Shown: piece by piece, positions 50,543-61,298 of the stretch
Layout of the letters: every line of letters starts with the position of its first letter
Numbering within the stretch: the stretch's first letter is position 1
Assembly (NCBI GenBank): GCA_019775845.1
Contig: JADQAV010000002.1
Location: 2,232,001 to 2,296,000 of the forward strand
DNA from: Myrmaecium sp. VS I D KN 1
Lineage: Eukaryota; Ascomycota; Dothideomycetes; Valsariales; Valsariaceae
Reading direction: 5' to 3'
Length of the DNA stretch: 64,000 bases
Translations under genes and position numbers: made by a program
Notes under the pieces: generated by a model
Databases searched by the model: none
The model's input: only the letters and a program-made list of their open reading frames with translations
Told to the model about the DNA's origin: nothing

Positions 50543-51523
50543 ATGGACATCTGGGAATTCTGGGACAAAGTGCGGCCGTGGCTCGCCCACAGCTTCGGGC
50601 CTCACTGGTCCGCCATCCTATTCACCGCCCTCGTTGCGTTCTCCATCCCCTTCATCCTCCATCACTACCTCTACCGCGTGGCCACCTCCGATGTCCTCCC
50701 GACCTTCCTTCTCATCGGCCCCAGCGGCGCAGGCAAAACGTCTCTCATCACCATGGTAAGCTTCCCATGATCGCAGCTCTCCGCCCCTTCATGTTCACGT
50801 GTCTCTAACCCCCCTCCTCCGCAGCTGGAGACGGGCAAGCCCGCTGCAACCCACACCTCCCAGACGCCCCTCGAGATGACCATCGCTCTCCCGACCACCA
50901 CCACCGCCGCCTCCGCCCGGTACCGTGCCGAGGCCGATCCGTCCCGTCTTAAGGCGCGTCGCTTCCGACTCATCGACCTCCCCGGTCACGGCAAGCTCCG
51001 GCACCACACGGCGGAGACCATCGCCAAGACGCCCTTGAAAGACCTGAAGGGCGTCGTCTTCCTCGTCGACGCGGCCAATCTCTCCGCGAGCGCCGAGGGC
51101 GGCGGTCTCACGGAGGCGGCCGAGTACCTGCACGACGTCCTCCTGGCGCTGCAGAAGCTGCACACCAACGCCAAGACGAGCAAGAACACCGGCATCATCC
51201 CGGTGCTCGTCGGGGCGAACAAGATGGACCTCTTCACGGCGCTGCCCGAGGGCTTGGTCAAGAACGTGCTGGAGAAGGAGATCGGCAAGGTGCGGGAGAC
51301 GCGGGCGAAGGGCCTGCGGGACAGCGCGGTGGGCATCGGCGAGGATGCCCTGGCGCAGGACGACGAGGATCGCGAGTGGCTTGGCGAGGGCGGCGAGGGG
51401 CCGTTCGAGTTCACGCAGTTGGAGGAGTGCAACGTTTATGTGGAGGTGCGCGGCGGCAATGTCAAGGGGGCAGAGGGAGCGGACGTGAGCAGGTGGTGGG
51501 CATGGTTTGGAGATCAGTTGTAG
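50543..51523 (+). CDS. SRP102: Signal recognition particle receptor subunit beta
   Basis: Two exons (50543-50755 and 50825-51523, phase 0) give 303 aa. SR-beta is the membrane GTPase that anchors SR-alpha to the ER for co-translational targeting. An N-terminal transmembrane helix (about residues 23-41, ILFTALVAFSIPFILHH) is followed by the GTPase motifs: P-loop GPSGAGKT (59-66), G3 DLPGHGKLR, G4 GANKMD. The intron lies just after the P-loop, at ITM|LETGKP. The C-terminal FTQLEECNVYVEV stretch matches the G5 region and last strand of the family. An insertion of acidic residues (AQDDEDREWLGEGGEG) precedes it. Length fits fungal homologues. Confidence 0.92.
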
Positions 51524-52257
51524 GCTGCTTGGGGAGATGGAGAGCAAGAAAACAGCGGCACATGGTTAGGAGGAAAATGGGCGAGGGACTGTATTGATAT
51601 TATCGGCGAAGCAGGGTTTTTTCATGAAGGTCTGTAGATGAAAAGTCGAAAATCACGAGCAGTCTCGCGATGGTGGTGTTGTAGCGGATACAACGCCTGC
51701 ATACTCCTATGAAGAGCTTAGGGTAGCTTTGCACAAGTACAGTACATACATAATTAATGGTTAATGTTACATAGAGACGCATGCGATGGCACGCACAATT
51801 GTTGGGCCAAGAGGGAGAGGTGTGGGGCGCAAAGGAAGTAGATCCGAGACTCCGATGACTTGATGCAACAGCAGACGTGATCGAGCGGGGACGTGGCACC
51901 ACGGCGGCGGACTGTGACTGGGCCGAGGGCGGCCTGACCGTTGGCGGGGGCAGCCTGGCTGGCACCTTGGGAGGCCCAGAAGGATCCTCACCTCACCACT
52001 CCCGCACCCCGGGAACTTTCTTCGCCTTGGCCTTGGCCTCCTCTCTCTTTTTTCCTCTTTTCTCACTCGCACCACCGCGGATTTGCCCAAGGGAAAACTT
52101 CATCAATCGCATTTCCTGGACATCTTGTGCCCTCACATCTCCTTCATCTTCCTTCCCGCTGATCCTCCCTCTCCTTCTCCATCTCCATCGCCCCGCAACC
52201 CCACATTCACACTCGCCTTCAGCGCCCCACCGTCGCCCATCAATCAGTCAATCAATC
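51524..52257. other. Intergenic, SRP102 to CBS
   Basis: 734 bp holding the SRP102 3' flank and, from about 52020, a strongly CT-rich leader and core promoter for the CBS gene. The open frame continues upstream of the CBS ATG, but it is pyrimidine-driven and not protein-like. Confidence 0.5.
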
Positions 52258-52628
52258 ATGTCCTCCACCTCCGTCCCTGGCGGAACCCGTCCGGCCCTGC
52301 CAGCGGTGGTGCTGGACGACATCACCCAGCAGATCGGGAACACGCCGCTCGTCCGGCTGAACAAGATCCCCCAGTCGCTCGGCATCGAGGCGACCGTGTA
52401 CGCGAAGCTGGAGATGTTCAACGCCGGCGGCTCCGTCAAGGACCGCATCGCGCTGCGCATGATCGAGGCGGCCGAGAAGGCGGGCACGATCCGGCCGGGT
52501 GACACGCTGATCGAGCCGACGTCGGGCAACACCGGGATCGGGCTGGCGCTCGTCGGCGCCGTCAAGGGCTACCGGACCATCATCACGCTGCCGGAGAAGA
52601 TGAGCGCGGAGAAGGTGGCGGTGCTGCG

Positions 52629-52661
<33 letters not shown>

Positions 52662-53955
52662 CGAGGCCGCCTGGGACAGCCCGGAGAGCCACATCGGGGT
52701 CGCCCGCCGGCTGCAGAAGGAGCTCCCCCGCGCCTTCATCCTCGACCAGTACGGCAACCCGGAGAACCCGAACGCGCACGAGTTCGGCACGGCCAAGGAG
52801 GTCTGGGAGCAGACCGCCGGCCGCATCACCGCGATCGTCGCCGGCGCGGGAACGGGCGGCACCATCACCGGCCTGGCCCGCGGCCTGAAGAAGTTCAACC
52901 CGGACGTGAAGGTCATCGCCGCGGACCCGAAGGGCAGCGTGTTGGCGCTGCCCGAGCAGCTGAACGAAGACGGGAAGAATCAGCCGTACAAGGTCGAGGG
53001 CATCGGCTACGACTTTATCCCGGACGTGCTGCAGAGGGAGCTGGTCGACAAGTGGTACAAGACCGACGACCGGACCGCCTTCCAGTTCGCGCGCCGGCTG
53101 ATCGCCGAGGAGGGCATCCTCTGCGGCGGCTCCTCCGGCAGCGCGCTGGACGCGGCCGTCAAGGCCGTCAAGGACCTCCACCTGGGCAAGGACGACGTGG
53201 TCGTTGTGATCCTCCCCGACAGCATCCGAAGCTATCTGACTAAGGTGATTCATCCCCCGTCCCCTGATATAGTCCACCCCAACTAACCACCCCTCATCCA
53301 GTTTGCCGACGACGACTGGCTCGCAGCCAACGACCTCCTCCCAGAGGTGCCGCCGGTCGAGCACGTCCAACCATCCACGGACGGCGCCGGCTCCACCCCC
53401 GCCCCGGCGCCCCGGGAGAAGGACCCCTACCACGGCGCGACCGTGAGCGCCCTCCGACTCAAACCCGTCATCACCATCCCCTCCGACGCGCCCTGCGCCT
53501 CCGCCATCGAAACGATGCGGGAAAAGGGCTTCGACCAGCTGCCCGTCTGCGCGTCGGGCCGGGACCACCACCGCCGCCTCGTCGGCCTCGTCACCCTCGG
53601 CAACCTGCTCAGCTACCTCTCCAGCGGCCGCGCCGACCCCACCACCCCCGTCCGCGCCGTCATGTTCGACTTCTCCCGGCTCGAGCCCCGCGGCCTGGCC
53701 GATCCGGCCGAGGCCGCCGTCACGACGGTCCGGGAGCCGCGGGACGCGGAGGGATCGAAGGTGCCGAAGCGTCACCGCACCGCTTTCGTCGAGATCACCC
53801 GCGACACGGAGCTGGCGAAGCTGAGCCGCTTCTTCGAGTGGAACTCGGCGGCGATCGTGACGGAGCGCGGCGAGGAGGATGGCGGCGGGATCAAGCCGGT
53901 TGCGGTGGTGACGAAGGTTGATTTGCTGACGTGGTTGGTGAAGCAGGGGAGGTGA
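52258..53955 (+). CDS. CYS4: Cystathionine beta-synthase
   Basis: Two exons (52258-53244 and 53302-53955, phase 0; branch CTAAC) give 546 aa. The enzyme condenses serine and homocysteine to cystathionine in transsulfuration. The fold II PLP core is plain: [12 protein letters not shown], the PLP Lys in NAGGSVKDR (K61), PTSGNTGIG (88-96), [10 protein letters not shown] phosphate loop and [12 protein letters not shown]. The C-terminal regulatory half (about residues 370-546) carries two CBS (Bateman) repeats, starting near [16 protein letters not shown] and ending in [15 protein letters not shown]. The N-terminal haem domain of animal CBS is absent, as in yeast Cys4. The intron falls at the boundary between catalytic and regulatory parts (LTK|FADDDW). 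Three ATCAATCA units directly precede the ATG. Confidence 0.95.
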
Positions 53956-54666
53956 TCGGTTGGTCGCTTCGCTTCGCTTTACTTCACTTCACTGCCCCTT
54001 CGTTCGAACGTTTGCGCGTTGTGGGGAGGGGCATATGAGGAAATGGAGGCCTTTGCATTTTTTTTTTCTAATTCCTTACTGCGGTGGGTTACTTGGCGTT
54101 TTATTTCTATTTTTATTTTTTTCCTTTCTCCATGAGTCGGTTGCTCAGCACCTTCCATCGTCATTACATTGAAAGTGGCATGTATTTTTTACCCTTATTT
54201 TCCTTTGCTTTTTTCTCTCTCTTTCTCCCCCCCCTTTTTGTCTCTCTTCAACGAGAGCTAGGGACGCGCTGGGCGGGCGGCTGGGCGGGCGGCTGGGCGG
54301 GTTCATGGATGGGTAGATGGATAGGTCTTTTAATCATGATAGAGTGTAACGGAAGAGAAAAGGAAAAAAAAGAGAGGTCCTTTTGGGGTTACCAGACGGT
54401 GCATTCACAGGCATACTTTCCTTTCCTTTTTTTTCCTTTTTCCTTTTCTTCTTTTCTATCATGGCCCCCTCCGTCTGCGTCAGGCTTGTGCACGTCCTCA
54501 TGGTTCAACTCCATCATACTGGCCAACATGTCGAGCTTGCTGTGCAGACAAATAACAGAACAGAACAGAAGGCCATCAATTATATTAAGATATCCTCTAC
54601 AGACACCGATGCTCGCTATGCAACCAATGCTCCGAACCCCAAAAAGCTCCGCAGGGCCAGGGCTTT
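53956..54666. other. Convergent intergenic region, CBS / MFS transporter
   Basis: About 710 bp of 3' flanks with T-rich runs (54058-54125, 54420-54460) and a GGGCGGCTGGGC tandem block at 54270-54305. No gene is seen. Confidence 0.5.
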
Positions 54667-56447
54667 TCACATATCCCCCTCCTCGATATCCATATGCTGC
54701 CGGGCCCATGGGCTGCGGAGCCGCAGCCGACGCCCCCACCGCTCAAGCACAAAGGGGATGGGGGCCATGAGGAGGGCGAGGAAGCCAAGGAGGGAGGCGG
54801 CCCACTGATCCCCCAAGGTGTCGAACATGGCGGCGCCGAAGAGGGGAAATCCGCCGCCGGCGAGGTTGCGGACGAGGCCGATGCCGGCCAGGGCGGAGGC
54901 GGCGAAGACCTGGTAGGCGTCCTCGGCGTAGGCGTACGTCATCAGGATGAGAGTGTAGAAGGCCCAGCCCCAGCAGGCGGAGGCGACGACGGGGGCGAGC
55001 CAGTGCACGGTTGGGTACGTCGTCCAGGCGAAGAGGAAGAGGGAGAGGGGGAGGACTGGACGGATTCAGTCAGTTAGCTTTGCATTCTCCGCTTTTTCTC
55101 TCCCTTTACTGACATCGCCAGCCGGCTGGATCGTAAACAAGAGAAGAGGTGGACTTACCGATGCCCGCGACCTTCGCCACTTGCACCCTCGCCTCAGGGA
55201 GGTTGCCACCCTGCCCTCCCAGTTTCCGCAGCTGCCCCTGGTAATACCGCTCCTGCCAGAGGTTCGTGACGGGTCCGAGGGAGATGCCGACGACGATGCC
55301 GAGGAAGGCCAACCCCACGCCGATCTCGTTGAAGCCGTGACCCTTCTCGCCGAAGACCAGGCTGAAGGCGGTGTTGAAGAGGAAGCTGAGGCCGTAGAGG
55401 TACCCGTTGTACAGCGCGCAGAACGCCACGATGGCCTCGGTGAAGAGGTAGCGGAAGGGGCGGGTCAACGCGACGCGGAACAGCTCCTTAGGTCCTCGGT
55501 GCTTCAGCTCGTCCGGAACGTCGAGCTTGTCGCCGCCGCCGCTGCCGTCGTCCCCTCGTCGCCGCCGCCGTTCCTTTTTCAGCCGCCGGAGCAGCAGCAC
55601 CGTGTGACGCGTCTCGCCGACCAACAACAGCGCCACCGTCATGATGAGCCACAGGCCCCCGCTGATGCCGAGGAGGGCCCAGAAGACGTCGCGCCAGGGC
55701 CTCGTCTGCGCAACGAAGGAGAGGAGGAAGTAGCCGCTCGGGGAGCCGCAGGTGGCCGCCCAGAGGAAGAGGGACATGGGCGGGCCGGTGTCGTGGGTGT
55801 GATACATGTCCGCGATCGTGCCGCCGAAGTTGGCGATCGTGACGGAGGAGCAGCAGCCGGAGATGAAGCGCAGGGCGAGGAAGCCGCCCAGGTCGGGGGA
55901 CAGAGCCGTGCCGAGGAGGAAGCAGAGATAGATGCCGTAGGAGACGATGTAGATGGGACTCCGACCAAAGTACTATTGTACATCGGTTTGTCATCAATAC
56001 ATAAAGCTAGGCTCAGCATCCAGGTACGCATACCTCTGATAAAGGCGCTCTACACCATCCCCGTTAGTATCCCGTCGTTTCGTCTCATACGCATTCATCT
56101 CAGCGCCCACAATACACTCACAATGTCATGGGACCGAGAGCGAGGCCCCAGGTATACATGCTCAACCCTAATGTTGCTACCACCGACGACACGTGCATGT
56201 CCTCTTCAAACTTCTTCGAGGCGGGAGAGTAGCCGGAGGCTCCCCAGCTGACTGACAGATCAATGAACAGAACGGTCCCGATGATCGACCACTTCCTCCA
56301 TCGTGGCCAGTTCCGTGGGTTCTCTGGATCGCCCGGCTCGAAGGAGATGAGCTGGGCGGATGTCCGGTGTCGATCCTGACTGTCGGAGCGGTCCAGCTCG
56401 CGACGAGGGCTTTCATCGCTGTCGTACTTGCTCTCGTCGGCAGACAT
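54667..56447 (-). CDS. MFS transporter, DHA1 family (polyamine/drug type), with a 16-nt exon
   Basis: Four exons: 56447-56122, 56049-56034 (16 nt), 55972-55159 and 55055-54667, giving 514 aa. The tiny exon supplies the APLSE of TLAPLSEYFGRSPIYI, the conserved loop after TM2; a textbook ATACTAAC branch precedes it. The N-terminal tail ends with FEPGDPENPRNWPRWRKWSI, the hallmark of fungal DHA1 polyamine/drug exporters. Motif C-like sequence lies around TCGSPSGYFLLSFVAQ. The central loop (about residues 255-300) is basic and Arg-rich (KKERRRRRGDDG). Twelve helices are expected at the plasma membrane. The substrate is unknown. A TTG nine nt upstream is in frame, but 56447 is the first ATG. Confidence 0.88.
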
Positions 56448-57096
56448 GGGTTGCAAAGCTGGGGAATGGAGAGCAAAGGGAAGCGGGAGCTGAACATCCC
56501 AGTCTTAAGTTCAGCGTGCGATTGGCGGGGCTGCGATGATGTCGTTTATCAACCGGTCAAGCCTTAGAGGATCATCCCGTTCGCGGCGCCGGTCAGTCCC
56601 TCTCCGGCGCGGTCGATCACCTCAGGGACGGGAACGAATCACTATTCTGGGTATTCACCAAAGGATTGATGTAGATGTGGGTCAGATCCTTTCCCCAAGC
56701 CCTCAAAGATGGCCGAACGCACGGAGTCCTCCCGTGGGGAAGGGAGAGGGGAATATACACGAGATAGGAAGCTGTTGAAGAAGACATACCAACATACGTC
56801 ACTTGAATCCATGAGCCTCACATATGGGTCCATACACGACTGGCAGCCCTTCCGCTGACCCAGACTGAGCCCTTCAGCACTCCAGAGTCCCTTTCAATCT
56901 GCAGCAGTCTCAGGAACACAGCCTGACCCCGAAAGTGAGTCCCGAGAAGGGCAAAAAGATGGCGTCAGATCTTGGATAGAGACGAGATCGTCGCCCCGTA
57001 GCCTGATGATCGCTTACATCACTGACTCGCCGTTTATCGTACCGCGGCAGGAGGCCAGGCCATATATTCATGGACATCAGCCGTGCTGCCGCACGC
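56448..57096. other. Intergenic, MFS promoter side to MITE
   Basis: About 650 bp upstream of the MFS gene, ending at the MITE target duplication (57097-57104). No gene is seen. Confidence 0.45.
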
Positions 57097-57104
57097 CAAT
57101 CAAC

Positions 57105-57605
57105 GGATGAGCCTATGGAACACTCTGCCTGGCGCTGGGGAGCACCCCAGTAACTCACCGTCCTCCCCATTTTAGAAGGCATACCTGCACGAGCAGGTAA
57201 CTTCACCCCCTCCACGCAGGCCCTCACTAACGCCTGCACTCACGCCCTCACTCACGCCCTCACTGACGCCCTCACTCACGCAGGCCCTCACTCACGCAGG
57301 CCCTTACTCATGCAGGCCCTTACTCACGCAGGCCCTCACTCACGCAAACCCGGTCTGCGAGGGGTTTACAAGGGGCCTATAAGGGGGGTTGCCGAGGGCG
57401 CTCTGAGGGCTCTGAGGGCTTGCGAGGAAGCCTACGAGGGGCCTGCGAGGGGGCCTGCGAGGGGTCTGGGAGAGGGTTAACGTGAGTGATTATTTTGGAG
57501 GAGAGACCAACATGTGCCTCCCGGGGCCTTGGCTGCCTGTTGAGGGAGAGTTTTCTCCACTGGGGTGCTCCCTAGCCGCAGGTAGGGTGGTCCATAGGCT
57601 CATCC
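57105..57605. mobile_element. 501-bp non-autonomous inverted-repeat DNA element (MITE)
   Basis: The ends are inverted repeats of 47 bp, matching at 41 of 47 positions: both start GGATGAGCCTATGGA and run to GGGAGCACCCCAGT (left 57105-57151, right 57559-57605). They are flanked by the 8-bp direct repeat CAATCAAC at 57097-57104 and 57606-57613, a target-site duplication; it can be read as 9 bp (CCAATCAAC) if the last C of the right end is counted. The interior has no transposase frame. It contains two opposed tandem arrays: ACTCACGCAGGCCCT-type units at about 57235-57348, and GAGGGGCCTGC-type units at about 57355-57470, which are roughly complementary. An 8-bp duplication fits hAT elements and a 9-bp one fits Mutator-like elements; the termini do not settle it. 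Four of the six end mismatches are transitions. Confidence 0.85.
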
Positions 57606-57617
57606 CAATCAACAACC

Positions 57618-57623
57618 AAAAAA
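57618..57623 (-). terminator. RNA polymerase III terminator of tRNA-Ile
   Basis: A run of six T on the minus strand, 31 nt past the mature tRNA 3' end. The MITE target duplication begins 5 nt beyond it. Confidence 0.6.
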
Positions 57624-57653
57624 CATTTGGTGCAGGATACACATCAATTCACA

Positions 57654-57770
57654 TGGTCAATACGAGGGTCGAACTCGCGACCTTGGCGTTAACATATGAG
57701 AAGGGCTTGAATTTCTTCAAGGTCTTCGTTCATATTAGCACCACGCTCTAACCAACTGAGCTAATCGACC
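57654..57770 (-). tRNA. tRNA-Ile (anticodon AAU) with a 43-nt intron
   Basis: Read 5' to 3' on the minus strand, the acceptor stem GGTCGAT (57770-57764) pairs with ATTGACC (57661-57655), followed by discriminator A. The D arm carries TAGCTCAGTTGGTTAGAGC. The anticodon stem TGGTG/CGCCA encloses CTAATAA with anticodon AAT. The T arm is GCGAGTTCGACCCTCGT. A 43-nt intron (about 57732-57690) interrupts the loop one base 3' of the anticodon, the standard nuclear position. The mature length is 74 nt. In the mature tRNA A34 would be edited to inosine. Confidence 0.93.
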
Positions 57771-58184
57771 TGAGGAATTCTTCAGAGAGCAGTCGAGGAT
57801 GAACTGCGCTTGAAGATGAACGTCTCAATGTTGCGAATGTTTATGTATTGAACACTGATGAAGAAGGAAATTTTTTTTGGATGAGGCCGAAGGGGCTCCA
57901 CTAGTGGGTCCTCTCGCAATGTTAGATAAGCGACAAGGCTGCGAGTGAATCAATCACCTCGTTGCTCTTTGCTGAGGTAGTGAGCAGCAAGAGACTTGAT
58001 GAAGCAGTAAGACTGGGGAAAGTCGCGCAGACTGAAGAGATATCACTGAATTGATGTAGGGAATTGATTGTAGAAGGGTCGAGAGGCCTCAATTTGCATT
58101 AAGAGCGCACCTTGAGAAGGACGCCGCGACTCATTAGGAACGCCGGGATTTCAAGGTATGGCATTAAGAGAGAACGATGGCAGC
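57771..58184. other. Intergenic, tRNA-Ile to NmrA-like gene
   Basis: About 410 bp: upstream flank of the tRNA on the minus strand and 3' flank of the NmrA-like gene. Nothing further is seen. Confidence 0.5.
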
Positions 58185-59145
58185 CTAAAGTTTCTGAAAG
58201 CGTCCTTCTTTGTCCAGCCAAGCAGAGAAATCAAGCAAGCCGGGATGGATCTTCTTCAGTTCCGCAATGTCAGCTCCATAGCCTTCATCATAGAACCACT
58301 GGAACATGGTGCCCATCTCTCTGACCATGAACTTGACCCCCGCACCGATGAAGCTGAAAGTCGTGGGAATATCATAGCCGTACTTCTCTTTGAAGATCTT
58401 GTTTGCCTGTTGAAAGGTGAGGTCATCCCCGGCCAAAGAGATTGCCCGGTTCTTATAATCGTCCGGGTTTTTGAACGCTTGAGCAGCGAAGTAGCCGATA
58501 TCGGTAACAGCAATCAACTGCAGAGGCTTTTCGGCGACGGTGTCTCGCCACATGGTCGCAAAGGTTTTACCCATAAAGTCGGGGGTGAGATTGTCAAAGA
58601 AGGCGACAGGTCTAAGGATTGTCCAGTTCATCTCGCTGTTCGCCGACTTCTGCCGGAGATGTTCCTCGACATTGTGCTTGCTAATGAAGTGGGGGATGTT
58701 GGTAGGGTTGCTGGGTGATTTAGCCCCGGCGCGGTCAACCGAAGTGTAGACGAAATGCTTGACGCCATGCTTAAGGGCTTCGTCCACCATGGCCTTCCCT
58801 TGCTTCTCTTCAATCTCGGCGTTTTGGCCTTTACCCATCGGAACCTGAATTGAAGTTAGCTCCCGATGCTCGCTTTGAATAGACCTCCGAACGAACCTGA
58901 ACACTGAATACGCCCCAGAGAGCACCCCCAGTGAGCTCCTTCGCTCTCTCGAAGACGGCAGCTGCATCATTCATGTCGCCTTGCAACAGCTTGATCTTGG
59001 GCGATTTCTGAGCCAGCTTCTGGGCGGAAGCAGAGCTCGGGTCACGGGTGAGCGCAAGAATCTCATAATTGGAGTCGAGGAGTTGATTGACGACAGCACC
59101 ACCCTGTTTCCCGGTAGCGCCGGTGACAAGAATAGCTTTAGACAT
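58185..59145 (-). CDS. NmrA-like NAD(P)-binding protein
   Basis: Two exons (59145-58897 and 58844-58185, phase 0; branch CTAAC) give 302 aa. The N-terminal Rossmann motif is VTGATGKQGGAVVNQLL (about residues 7-23), followed by a TRDPSS strand end suited to NADP binding and GDMNDAAAVFERA. Then come VKHFVYTSVDRAG and WTILRPVAFFDNL, which are standard in the atypical SDR family of NmrA/HSCARG proteins. The catalytic Tyr-Lys pair of classical SDRs is not in its usual place, as expected for this family. Some relatives are redox sensors that bind transcription factors and others are reductases, so the role cannot be read here. The donor GTTCGT is unusual but the frame is continuous. Confidence 0.88.
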
Positions 59146-59697
59146 GATGAAGGAAGGCGGCAGATAGGTGAATCTTTTAGTAGTGATGCTCGTAGACTGT
59201 CAAAGGATGAGGACAAGAGGTGTCGTTCTGGCAGAAGGGACGGTAGAAGTAGGCGCGACGAAGACGGATGGTGATGTAATGGCAGATAACCCCCTCCTTG
59301 GTTGCTCAACCGCCGCTTTATATGGCTGAGCCTAGGAGTACGGTTGCCAGGAACCACAGACGAATAGGCTGGCCATTCCAGATTTCACGGGTCCGAATAT
59401 GGCTGGTGTTGCACAACAGTCCAGCCATCACGTCGCTGATTATCCAATAGCCTTGGGGTGCCGAGGGCGAGGCTGACAAAGCTCTCCCGGTCGTGGATCT
59501 ATCGGCCGAGAGGGATGCGGCTGTTGCCGACCGTGCACCTCGAAATCTTGGCACGCCCTCACCTTCGCGAATTTCTTACCCCACGAAGGAGGACGACGAC
59601 GACGCCACGGGCCATCTACACAAGTCACCACACCCCTCTATCGCCCTCGTCGCACGTGCAACAGACTCGAGAAGATTCTTAGAACGGCCAGGTCAAT
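59146..59697. promoter_or_regulatory. Divergent promoter region, NmrA-like gene / eIF3g
   Basis: 552 bp between divergent starts. TTTATA at 59317-59322 reads as TATAAA on the minus strand, about 172 nt before the NmrA-like ATG, a plausible core promoter for that gene. No TATA box is seen on the eIF3g side, as is common for housekeeping genes. Confidence 0.4.
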
Positions 59698-60710
59698 ATG
59701 TCTAAAGTCGCAGGGTTCGTCAACAACACTGCAAAGTCTGAAAGTGCGCCAACTAACCCACTACAGGCGCACCGATTGGGCCGAAGAAGAAGACGAAGAC
59801 TCCCTCACCCTCCCTTCCCCCCAGGTAGTCAAGAACAAGGACGGCACCGAGACGCATATCAGCTGGAGCATTCGCGAAGATGGAAAGAAGGTTAAGACTA
59901 CTCGGAGGATCAAGAAGACCGTGGTCAAGCAGGTCGTAAACCCGGCAGTTGCGGAGAGGAAGCATTGGGAGAAGTTCGGCCAAGAGAAAGGAAAGCCCCC
60001 TGGACCGCAGTCCGATACCACCAGCGTCGCCGAAAACATCGTCTTCAGGCCCATGGCCAACTGGAAGGCCTCTACCGAGGAGAAGGCCGATGCCGAGAAG
60101 AAGAAGCTCGAGGTCAAGAATGCGAAGATCAAGTGTCGTATCTGTCAAGGAGACCATTGGACAACGAAGTGTCCCTTCAAGGATACCATGGCTCCGGAAG
60201 GAGAGCCAGGTGCTGGTCTTCCCGATGCCGACGATGTCGCAGAAGCTCCCGGTGCGCTTGGTGGAGGCGGATCCAGCTACGTTCCTCCTCATCTGCGGGG
60301 CCGTGGTGGTGCCACTGGCGAGAAGATGGGTGGCAAGTACGAGCGGGACGACTTGGCAACGCTTCGTGTCACAAACGTAAGTCAGATCCAGAAGGGCCCC
60401 ATCCTACCAGTCCCTAACAAGCATATATAGGTCAGCGAATTCGCCGAAGAACAGGATCTTCGCGATATGTTTTCCCGCTTTGGTCACGTTACGAGAGTCT
60501 TCCTTGCCAAGGACAGGGAAACTGGGAGAGCAAAGGGCTTCGCCTTCGTCAGCTTTGCTGATCGCGACGATGCTGCTAAGGCTTGTGAGAAGATGGATGG
60601 CTGTAAGCAACCCCAATGCGACTGTTAAACAAAGCACAGTGAGCTAACTCCAAGTAGTCGGTTACGGTCATTTGATTCTTCGCGTCGAGTTCGCCAAGAA
60701 GGCGACTTGA
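59698..60710 (+). CDS. TIF35: Translation initiation factor eIF3 subunit G
   Basis: Four exons: 59698-59714 (17 nt), 59767-60376, 60431-60602 and 60658-60710, giving 283 aa. eIF3g is a scanning-promoting subunit of eIF3 on the 40S ribosome. The tiny first exon encodes MSKVAG and joins [13 protein letters not shown], the conserved acidic start. The N-terminal eIF3g domain includes [20 protein letters not shown] and a zinc-knuckle-like [15 protein letters not shown] Gly-rich linker with [10 protein letters not shown] precedes the C-terminal RRM (about residues 203-280), with RNP2 LRVTNV and RNP1 KGFAFVSF. The last junction splits a Phe codon (T|TC) to give [17 protein letters not shown]. All matches are typical and the length is normal. 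Confidence 0.95.
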
Positions 60711-61298
60711 GTAAAATAGTCAGTTGGGCTTACTTTTCTTTTGCATCGGCGTTCTGTTTTGGGGATCATCGGGAAACCTATCTCGAGGGAAGTGATGGGT
60801 CGATAGAATATCGAAATGAAGCTGTGATGATTATCCCTTGCAAGAGCGGTCCTTGTAGTTCTAGACATCGCAGGACCGGGTGGTTTTGGGGCCGCCGGCG
60901 GAATCTGTTGTAGGCGGCTGAATAAGAAAGGCTCTGAGCTTTATGGTGACGAGATTCGTTTCCGGTTATATGTATATCAGACTGCATGCAGGAGCTATGT
61001 TATCGCATTGAGAGCATCGTTTGCGTGTTTACATATAGGCAACCCTTTCATTTGCGTTCGGAGGCAATATGCTGTTCCATGACATGGAAGCTGTAAGGCT
61101 GCGGAACCCCGGAAGATTGCCCGGCGGATCGTCAAAGCTTTGGCTTAGCCAAATGGCCGGTGGAATCCCTGAGGGATCACAGCCCCGGTTGCTGACGACA
61201 CCTCTTTCAGACTGCGCGCGCGCTTCGGTTCAGCATGTCTCACTGCTACCAACGGCAATAACCTATCCCTCCTCAAGATCCGCCCCGAAGCATCGGCG
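60711..61298. other. Intergenic, eIF3g to AKR1
   Basis: 588 bp: 3' flank of eIF3g and the AKR1 promoter. No clear TATA box, no gene. Confidence 0.5.

Noticed and set aside
51877-52257. In-frame 127-codon extension upstream of the CBS ATG
   Set aside because: Pyrimidine-rich leader without conserved residues. The ATG at 52258 directly precedes the usual CBS N terminus.
52252-53775. 507-codon open frame antisense to cystathionine beta-synthase
   Set aside because: It is a mirror of CBS codon bias, ignores the CBS intron and shows no domain.
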